From contig VERO01000083.1 in assembly GCA_018882625.1 (NCBI GenBank), positions 1 to 8,729 of the forward strand: DNA of 8,729 bases, read 5' to 3'. This DNA is from Phycisphaerales bacterium (GTDB taxonomy: Bacteria > Planctomycetota > Phycisphaerae > Phycisphaerales > SM1A02). A model generated the notes under the pieces. The model was not told the DNA's origin and did not search any database. It was given only the letters and a program-made list of their open reading frames with translations. A program made the position numbers and the translations under genes. This document shows positions 1 to 6,051 of this stretch, in pieces. Within the stretch, counting starts at the first letter, position 1. Each line of letters starts with the position of its first letter.

Positions 1-9
1 CGTGGACAC

Positions 10-44
10 CGCGCAGCGCTCCCTGCACAGGGGCGCGCTGCGCG
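10..44 (-). terminator. Hairpin downstream of ahcY, probable terminator
   Basis: Positions 10-19 and 35-44 are perfect 10-base inverted repeats. Inside them, 21-24 pairs with 29-32 around a four-base loop, with a T-G wobble (20/33) and one bulged C (34). This gives a stem of about 15 pairs that begins 21 bases after the ahcY stop codon. No T-tract follows on the minus strand, so if it terminates transcription it is not a textbook intrinsic terminator. It could also stabilise the 3' end of the mRNA. The next gene to the left is not visible. Confidence 0.45.
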
Positions 45-65
45 GCGACCGCGATCCTGCGCGGA

Positions 66-1601
<1,536 letters not shown>

Positions 1602-1624
1602 GGTGGTGGTGGGCATGGGTGGTT

Positions 1625-1640
1625 GTATATCCGTATATCC
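1625..1640. promoter_or_regulatory. Perfect tandem octamer (GTATATCC x2), candidate operator of ahcY
   Basis: GTATATCC occurs at 1625-1632 and again at 1633-1640 with no gap, in a locally AT-rich patch that stands out from the GC-rich surroundings. It lies between the proposed ahcY promoter and the ahcY start, where a bound repressor would block transcription. An ATCCG/CGGAT inverted repeat (1637-1641 and 1648-1652) abuts the right-hand copy. I saw no other copy of the octamer in the window. The link to the ArsR-methyltransferase protein encoded at 2542-3540 is inference. Confidence 0.4.
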
Positions 1641-1654
1641 GGTTGAACGGATGA

Positions 1655-1683
1655 AGGATAGCCCGGATCGGGCCGGCAGGCAA
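1655..1683 (-). promoter_or_regulatory. Predicted sigma70-type promoter of ahcY
   Basis: Read on the minus strand, TTGCCT (1678-1683) and TATCCT (1655-1660) are separated by exactly 17 bases, each matching four of six consensus positions. Transcription would begin near 1648, placing the tandem octamer within the first 25 transcribed bases. The leader would be about 30 to 50 bases for the 1616 or 1601 start. This is a sequence match only, in a phylum whose promoters may differ. Confidence 0.35.
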
Positions 1684-1695
1684 CTGGGTGCGGAT

Positions 1696-1699
1696 AGGA
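1696..1699 (+). promoter_or_regulatory. Ribosome binding site supporting the start at 1708
   Basis: AGGA lies eight bases before the ATG at 1708, a normal Shine-Dalgarno distance. It supports starting the cysteine-repeat protein here rather than at in-frame ATGs farther upstream, whose translation would run through the promoter region and lacks a signal peptide. Confidence 0.45.
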
Positions 1700-1707
1700 T
1701 CCGGTCA

Positions 1708-2490
1708 ATGCGCATGCGATTCGTCGCCGTCGCGGCCCTCGCCGCCCTCCTCCCGCTTCCCCTCCTGGCCCTGACCCCGCAGGATCGCGCGCCAAAGGGC
1801 TCGCCGTACACCCTGGCCACCTGCATCGTGTCGGGCAAGGCGCTCCCGGAGAAGCCCTTCATCCTCGTGTACTCCAACGACAAGGATCCCATCGACGATG
1901 GCCGCGAGATCCGGTTCTGCTGCGGCACGTGTGCGGCGACCTTCCAGAAGGACCCCAAGCCGTACCTGTCGAAGATCGATGCGGCCATGGTCGAGCAGCA
2001 GCTCGCCCACTTCCCCGCCGGCAACTGCCCGGTCATGGCGGACGAGCCGCTTCCCGACCCCCGCGGGCCTGAGGCCAAGGACGCCGACAACATCATCGTG
2101 GGCAACCAGCTCGTCCGCGTCTGCTGCGGCAAGTGCGTGCGCAAGGTGAAGGGCGATCCGGAGCGCTTCATGCGAGGCGCCGAGCGCGCGATCATCAAGG
2201 CACAGTCCAAGGACTACCCCCTCTCGACCTGCCCCATCAGCGGGAAGCCCATCGAGGGTGCCGGTCACGAGTTCGTGATCGCGAGCCGTCTGGTGCGGAC
2301 CTGCTGCCCTGACTGCGAGACCGCGGTGCGCGCAGATCCTCTCCCCACATTCGCGAAGATCGATGCCGCCGCGAAGGCGAAGTCGGACTCTGCACCCGCG
2401 GGGGCTTCGAAGCCGAGCACACCCACCGCACCGAAGGCACCGGCGCAGGAGCCGGCCGGGAAGTCCACGCCTGCAGGCTCCGGCAGCTGA
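1708..2490 (+). CDS. Secreted protein with three tandem YHS/TRASH-like cysteine repeats
   Basis: 260 residues. Residues 1-21 form a signal peptide (basic MRMR, then a hydrophobic Ala/Leu stretch ending LLA), with no lipobox, so the mature protein is probably periplasmic. Three repeats follow, each with a Cys near CPxSG or CPxMA and then a CCxxC cluster: Cys39 with 71/72/75, Cys107 with 139/140/143, and Cys175 with 199/200/203. The first cysteines are exactly 68 residues apart. Each CCxxC is followed at a similar distance by an Asp-Pro. This pattern resembles YHS and TRASH domains, which are known to bind metals such as copper, so a role in metal binding or delivery is inferred. The last 35 or so residues are a Ala/Pro/Ser/Lys-rich, probably disordered tail. 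An ATG at 1714 is a close alternative start. It is divergent from ahcY and convergent with the ArsR-methyltransferase gene. I do not recognise a named family, and the substrate is unknown. Confidence 0.85.
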   Translation: MRMRFVAVAALAALLPLPLLALTPQDRAPKGSPYTLATCIVSGKALPEKPFILVYSNDKDPIDDGREIRFCCGTCAATFQKDPKPYLSKIDAAMVEQQLAHFPAGNCPVMADEPLPDPRGPEAKDADNIIVGNQLVRVCCGKCVRKVKGDPERFMRGAERAIIKAQSKDYPLSTCPISGKPIEGAGHEFVIASRLVRTCCPDCETAVRADPLPTFAKIDAAAKAKSDSAPAGASKPSTPTAPKAPAQEPAGKSTPAGSGS

Positions 2491-2500
2491 CCGAGCCGCC

Positions 2501-2540
2501 GACGCGCCGATCTGCGACGTGAGACGCGATGGCGCGCGTC
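2501..2540. terminator. Probable bidirectional terminator between convergent genes
   Basis: The 51-base gap between two convergent stop codons is almost filled by an interrupted hairpin. Positions 2501-2506 pair with 2535-2540, 2507-2508 with 2531-2532, 2510-2512 with 2528-2530, and 2514-2516 with 2525-2527, leaving small bulges and an eight-base loop. Neither strand has a T-tract. The location supports termination more than the structure does. Confidence 0.35.
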
Positions 2541-2541
2541 C

Positions 2542-3540
2542 CTACCGCGACCGCGTGAGCAGCGCCGCGAACAGGCCTGGCCCGCGTCCCTCGATGTCGG
2601 GCCGCAGCCGTGTCCACCGCGCCAGCTCGAGTCCGGCCGCGCGAGCCCACGCCTCGCAGGCACGCCGGTCAAAGCCCAGATGCAGGTGCCCCATCGTCGT
2701 GAGGTACTCGCGGCGGTCGTGCAGCGTCATGTCGACGACAAGCAGCCGGCCGCCGCGCGCGAGGCAGCGCCCCGCATCCGCCACCGCCTCCTCGGGACGC
2801 TCGACGTGGTGCAGCACCAGCATCGCCACTGCCGCGTCGAACTCGCGGTCCTTCGCGGGCAGCTTCCGCAGGTCGCCCTCCCGGAACTCCACGTTGCGCA
2901 GCGGCGCGAGCCTCTTGCGCGCAGCCACGAGCATCGCGGGCTCCCGGTCAATCGCGACCACGCGCGCCACATAGGGCGCGATGCGCTCGGTGGCCTCACC
3001 CGTGCCGCACCCGAGGTCCGCGACAGTCCAGCGCGGATCGAGCAGGGCCAGCAGCGCATCGGCCCCGAAGTGCTCGCCGAACAGCGTGCGCCGCACCTGG
3101 TCCCACTCGCCTCCAACGCGGCCGAAGAATGCGCTGCCCGAGCGGTGACGCTCGGCGAGCACGGTCGCAAGCCGCGCATCGTCATCTGCGGCGGTGACCA
3201 GCCCCTGGAACTGCGCGCGCGCGAGCGCCCACAGCTCGCCGCCCGGCGGCACCATGCCTGCGGTCGCGACCCTGCACAGGCTTGCGGTGCCCTCGGTCCG
3301 CCGATCCACGAAGCCGCAGTCCAGCAGCGGCTTGAGCTGCCGGCTCACGGTGGACTGCGGAAGCTGGAGCGCCTTCGAGAGCTCGCCGACGCCGAGCTCC
3401 GACTTCTCGAGAAGCCGGAGCATGCGCATCCGCACGGGATCCCCGAGCGCATCGACGAGCGCGGTCCATCGCGGCAACCCCGATGATGCAGCGGTCGCGG
3501 TCCGCGCACGCCGCGTCGATCGGGGGTTGCGCGCGGCCAT
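2542..3540 (-). CDS. ArsR-family HTH regulator fused to SAM-dependent methyltransferase (SahR-like)
   Basis: 332 residues in two domains. Residues 24-95 are an ArsR-type winged helix, with recognition helix QLPQSTVSRQLKPLLDCGFV (59-78). Residues 145-332 are a class I methyltransferase: motif I VADLGCGTG (173-181), acidic Asp198 ending strand 2, GDLRKLP (222-228), LVLHHVERPEEA near 241-252, and HDRREYLTTMGHLHLGF (274-290), typical of the ArsR-methyltransferase fusion family. The ArsR domain has no CxC metal site (its only cysteines are 75 and 89), so a metal sensor is unlikely and the second domain may be the ligand sensor. SahR of Desulfovibrio, which responds to SAH and controls ahcY and methionine-cycle genes, has this architecture as I recall it. 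With ahcY one gene away, that is the best functional guess. An alternative is an active methyltransferase with its own DNA-binding domain. It lies 18 bases downstream of the TPR lipoprotein gene, probably in one operon. No strong Shine-Dalgarno site precedes it. Confidence 0.9.
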   Translation of the reverse strand: MAARNPRSTRRARTATAASSGLPRWTALVDALGDPVRMRMLRLLEKSELGVGELSKALQLPQSTVSRQLKPLLDCGFVDRRTEGTASLCRVATAGMVPPGGELWALARAQFQGLVTAADDDARLATVLAERHRSGSAFFGRVGGEWDQVRRTLFGEHFGADALLALLDPRWTVADLGCGTGEATERIAPYVARVVAIDREPAMLVAARKRLAPLRNVEFREGDLRKLPAKDREFDAAVAMLVLHHVERPEEAVADAGRCLARGGRLLVVDMTLHDRREYLTTMGHLHLGFDRRACEAWARAAGLELARWTRLRPDIEGRGPGLFAALLTRSR

Positions 3541-3558
3541 CTCGTGCTCGAGAGACCG

Positions 3559-4245
3559 TCAGGCTTCGGGCGAGAGCGCGGTGCCGGGTCCGGGCTGCAT
3601 GCCCTGCGCCTCGAGCGCCGCGATCACGCGCGGGTCGAGAGGCTGTATCGCATAGGCCTGGCGCAGCCGGCGCACCGCCTCGTCGCGGTTGCCGATCTGC
3701 TCCTGCAGCTGCGCCATGCGCAGGTACGGCTCGGTCGAGCGATCTGCGCTGAACCCGTCATCGACAGTGATCGCGCCCTGGAGCGCCATCAGCGCGGTGT
3801 CGCTGTCCTTGAGCTCCATCGCGTACTCCGCGAGCTTCAGGTACGCAGCCTGCGAGCTGAACTCGCTCGCCGAGCCCTGCAGCAGCTGGTAGAGCTGGGA
3901 CGTGTCCTTCTGCGCGTACATGACCTGCGCGAGCGCAAAGACCACGTCCATGTTCGAGGGCATGCGCGCATTCGCGCGCTCGAGCGAGGAGCGCGCCGCA
4001 GGGAGGTCGCCGAGGTTGGTCATCGCGACGCCGTACCCGTACTCGGCACGCCAGTTGCCGGGCGAGTGCTCAAGCACAGGCTTGAACTCGTCGGCGGCCT
4101 CCTGCCACATCTGGTACTCGAGGTAGTGGTTGCCGTAGGCGATCGACTGGTCGGTCGGTCGCGGGCCGTTGCACCCGGCAATCAGTGAAGTCACGAGGCC
4201 TGCAGCGCAGGCAGCAATCCATCGCATGGTTCGGTTCCGGTCCAT
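3559..4245 (-). CDS. TPR-repeat lipoprotein
   Basis: 228 residues starting at the ATG at 4245. Basic residues (MDRNRTMRW) precede a hydrophobic stretch and the lipobox LIAGC (21-25). Cys25 is the predicted lipidated residue, so the protein should be anchored in a membrane facing the periplasm. The rest consists of tetratricopeptide helical hairpins, clearest at about 35-62, 66-98, 134-165 and 172-205, with the usual small residue/Ala/Pro spacing (for example LGDLPAARSSLERANARMP). TPR lipoproteins serve as scaffolds in envelope assembly, secretion and pilus systems, but nothing here identifies the partner. The strong Shine-Dalgarno site at 4251-4257 rules out the in-frame upstream ATG at 4341. 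A TATCAT hexamer on the minus strand (4267-4272) may be the -10 element, overlapping the start of the divergent gene. It is probably transcribed together with the downstream regulator. Confidence 0.9.
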   Translation of the reverse strand: MDRNRTMRWIAACAAGLVTSLIAGCNGPRPTDQSIAYGNHYLEYQMWQEAADEFKPVLEHSPGNWRAEYGYGVAMTNLGDLPAARSSLERANARMPSNMDVVFALAQVMYAQKDTSQLYQLLQGSASEFSSQAAYLKLAEYAMELKDSDTALMALQGAITVDDGFSADRSTEPYLRMAQLQEQIGNRDEAVRRLRQAYAIQPLDPRVIAALEAQGMQPGPGTALSPEA

Positions 4246-4250
4246 CGGAA

Positions 4251-4257
4251 CTCCTTT
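4251..4257 (-). promoter_or_regulatory. Strong Shine-Dalgarno site of the TPR lipoprotein gene
   Basis: AAAGGAG on the minus strand lies five bases before the ATG at 4245. It is the best ribosome binding site in the window, where most genes lack one, and it fixes the lipoprotein start so that the lipobox falls at residue 25. Confidence 0.75.
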
Positions 4258-4266
4258 CTTTCGGGG

Positions 4267-4689
4267 ATGATACTCAGGATGTCGCCGAGCGCGTGGCAAC
4301 CGATGGTGCTGATCCGGCACGAGTGCGGTCCCGCATCCCACTGGGACTGGATGCTCGCGCCTGCGGAGTGCCCGCGGGACCCCAACGCCTACGCCCTCGA
4401 CTCATGGCGCGTGGCGGTGCCCCTCCACCGGATGCCCCCGGGGGATGCGGTCGAGATTGAGCAGGGTCCTGCGCATCGGGTCGAGTACCTCTCCCTCGAG
4501 TCGCCGCGGGCGCTCTCGGGCGACCGCGGGCACGTGGTGCCTGTCGCGCGAGGGTGGTGGCGTCCCGCGAGCGGGGTCGGCTGGGAGCTGCGCTGGGATG
4601 GGCAGTGGACCGGGCAGGTCACGCTGTCAGCGTCGCCACGAGGTCCGACATGGCGACTGCTGTCTGCGATCCGCCATCAAGGTCCTTGA
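4267..4689 (+). CDS. Stand-alone LigD-type 3'-phosphoesterase (PE) domain protein
   Basis: 140 residues from this ATG; ATGs at 4279 (136) and 4303 (128) are also possible and homologs as I recall them start close to the last one. It resembles the N-terminal phosphoesterase domain of the bacterial NHEJ ligase LigD, which trims 3'-phosphate and ribonucleotide ends. RHECGPASHWDWML (17-30) corresponds to the LigD stretch with catalytic His-(x)n-His-x-Asp, giving His18, His25 and Asp27. LDSWRVAVPL (44-53) matches the 'SWALPKGP' strand. HRVEYLSLES (70-79) supplies the third histidine, His70, and GDRGHVVPVARGWW (85-98) matches the Gly-rich 'EGxYGAGxVxxWDxGxW' strand. Such single-domain proteins are common in planctomycetes, and no ligase, polymerase or Ku gene is in the window, so an NHEJ role is unproven. 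It is divergent from the TPR gene, only 21 bases away. Its last 22 or so codons overlap the end of hisS on the other strand. Confidence 0.82.
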   Translation: MILRMSPSAWQPMVLIRHECGPASHWDWMLAPAECPRDPNAYALDSWRVAVPLHRMPPGDAVEIEQGPAHRVEYLSLESPRALSGDRGHVVPVARGWWRPASGVGWELRWDGQWTGQVTLSASPRGPTWRLLSAIRHQGP

Positions 4690-5938
4690 CCGATACCTGG
4701 CCGCTCGCCAGGCCCGCATCAAGGATCACGGCCCGCCGCGCACGGCACTTGCCCGCGTCGCCGAGCAGCTTGCCCACGTTTCGTGTGGTCTTGTACGAGT
4801 GGCGCACGTGCAGGCCTGCGCGGCGGAGCTCCGCGGCAAGCCGGTGCATCACCGGGTCCGCGGACTGGTCCGCGCTGATCAGGAACACGTCGGGCCGAGG
4901 CAAGAGCGACTCGCCGCCATCGGCCGGCAGCAGTCCGCGGTCCTTGAGCACCAGGCTGAGCACCACATCGCCCATTCCGAATCCGAATGCGCTGGTCTTG
5001 GGACCGCCAACGAGCTCGACAAGGCCGTCGTAGCGGCCGCCGCCGGCGATCGCGCGCTCGGCGCCGGACGCCTCATGGATCTCGAAGACGCTGCCCGTGT
5101 AGTACGCGAGCCCGCGCACGATCCCGAGGTCCCACTCGCACCACCCGGCAATGCCGCGCGCGCCCAGCGCAGCGCAGAGCGCGTCGATGGCCTCGAGGCC
5201 AGTGGCGCCGATGCCGAGGGCCTTCGCGATTGCGGCCGCGCCGCCCTCAAGCGGAATACGCGTTGCCGCCGCCAACATCAGCGACTGCAGTGCCGCGTCG
5301 GAGAGCCCGATCTCCGTAGCCCGTGCCCTGATCGCCGCCGGGTCGAGCCTGTCGCGCCGGTCAAGCAGCTCGAACGCGCCCGCCACCTGGTCCGGCCGCA
5401 CGCCCATCGCGCCGAGCGCAGCGCCCATCGCGCCCCGGTGCGAGAGCTTGATGCGCACATCAGCCGGTCGCAGACCCAGCCGCTCAAGCGCCAGCGCCGC
5501 GACCGCGATGACCTCGGCGTCGGCATCGGGCGTGTCGAGGCCCAGAAGGTCCACGTTCCACTGGGTGAACTCGCGCAGCCGTCCCCGCTGCGGGCGCTCC
5601 GCGCGGAAGAAGTTGGGGATCGCGAACCACTTGACGGGGACGGGCAGCGAGCCGCCGCGCGCCGCGACCATGCGCGCGAGCGTCGGCGTGAACTCGGGGC
5701 GCAGGGCGTAGTCGTCATCGCCGCCCGCGCGCCGGAAGCTGAAGAGCTCGCTGACGATGCCCGGACCGCTCTTGACGGTGTAGAGCTCGAGGTGCTCGAA
5801 GGTCGGTCCCTCGACCTCTTCGAACCCGAAGTCAACTGAGGCAGAGCGCCACGCGGCCTCGACATGGCGGCGCAGCGCGAGATCCGCGGGATAGAAGTCC
5901 CGCGTGCCCTTGGGAGCCTGGAAGGTGCGCTGCGGCAT
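4619..5938 (-). CDS. hisS: Histidyl-tRNA synthetase
   Basis: Cytoplasmic class II aminoacyl-tRNA synthetase that charges tRNA-His, of 439 residues, near the usual bacterial length. The N-terminus APKGTRDFYP (8-17) is typical of HisS. Motif 2 is FRAERPQRGRLREFTQ (111-126), the HisA loop is RGLAYYTGSVFEI (275-287), and AGGGRYDGL (298-306) leads into the class II motif 3 region GFGFGMG-like residues at 316-323. Residues 349-439 form the anticodon-binding domain, with KTTRNVGKLLGDAGK (383-397) and a final ASGQVSVKDL strand. In the HisA loop Ala278 replaces the more common Asp (RGLDYYTG). No Shine-Dalgarno site precedes the ATG at 5938. It lies 113 bases downstream of the mutase gene on the same strand, with a possible terminator between them, and its 3' end overlaps the convergent phosphoesterase gene. 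Confidence 0.96.
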   Translation of the reverse strand: MPQRTFQAPKGTRDFYPADLALRRHVEAAWRSASVDFGFEEVEGPTFEHLELYTVKSGPGIVSELFSFRRAGGDDDYALRPEFTPTLARMVAARGGSLPVPVKWFAIPNFFRAERPQRGRLREFTQWNVDLLGLDTPDADAEVIAVAALALERLGLRPADVRIKLSHRGAMGAALGAMGVRPDQVAGAFELLDRRDRLDPAAIRARATEIGLSDAALQSLMLAAATRIPLEGGAAAIAKALGIGATGLEAIDALCAALGARGIAGWCEWDLGIVRGLAYYTGSVFEIHEASGAERAIAGGGRYDGLVELVGGPKTSAFGFGMGDVVLSLVLKDRGLLPADGGESLLPRPDVFLISADQSADPVMHRLAAELRRAGLHVRHSYKTTRNVGKLLGDAGKCRARRAVILDAGLASGQVSVKDLDGGSQTAVAMSDLVATLTA

Positions 5939-6000
5939 GCGACTGCGAAGGGCCTATGCCGATGCCGGACGCACCGCGCGCATCACGCACGTCGAGGCCC

Positions 6001-6036
6001 GTGCGCTCGCTTGGCCCAGCGACGGCCCGCACGCAC
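6001..6036 (-). terminator. Hairpin between the mutase gene and hisS, possible terminator
   Basis: Positions 6001-6006 pair with 6031-6036 (one T-G wobble), 6008-6009 pair with 6028-6029, and an inner GGCC/GGCC stem (6013-6016 with 6024-6027) closes a seven-base loop. It starts 15 bases after the mutase stop codon. There is no T-tract, so termination is uncertain; it may only partly uncouple hisS from the mutase gene. Confidence 0.3.
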
Positions 6037-6051
6037 GTTCAGCTGCGCCGC

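Noticed and set aside
1602..1700. SAH or SAM riboswitch in the ahcY leader
   Set aside because: The predicted leader is only about 30-50 bases and I find no SAH-riboswitch-like conserved core. The tandem octamer looks like a protein site.
1602..2210. Upstream extension of ahcY to the ATG at 2210
   Set aside because: The added 200 or so residues run antisense through the cysteine-repeat gene and the promoter region and match no SAH hydrolase N-terminus.
5939..6051. Small gene or tRNA between the mutase gene and hisS
   Set aside because: No tRNA arms or T-loop consensus are visible, and the short frames here are extensions or shadows of hisS. Only the hairpin at 6001-6036 stands out.
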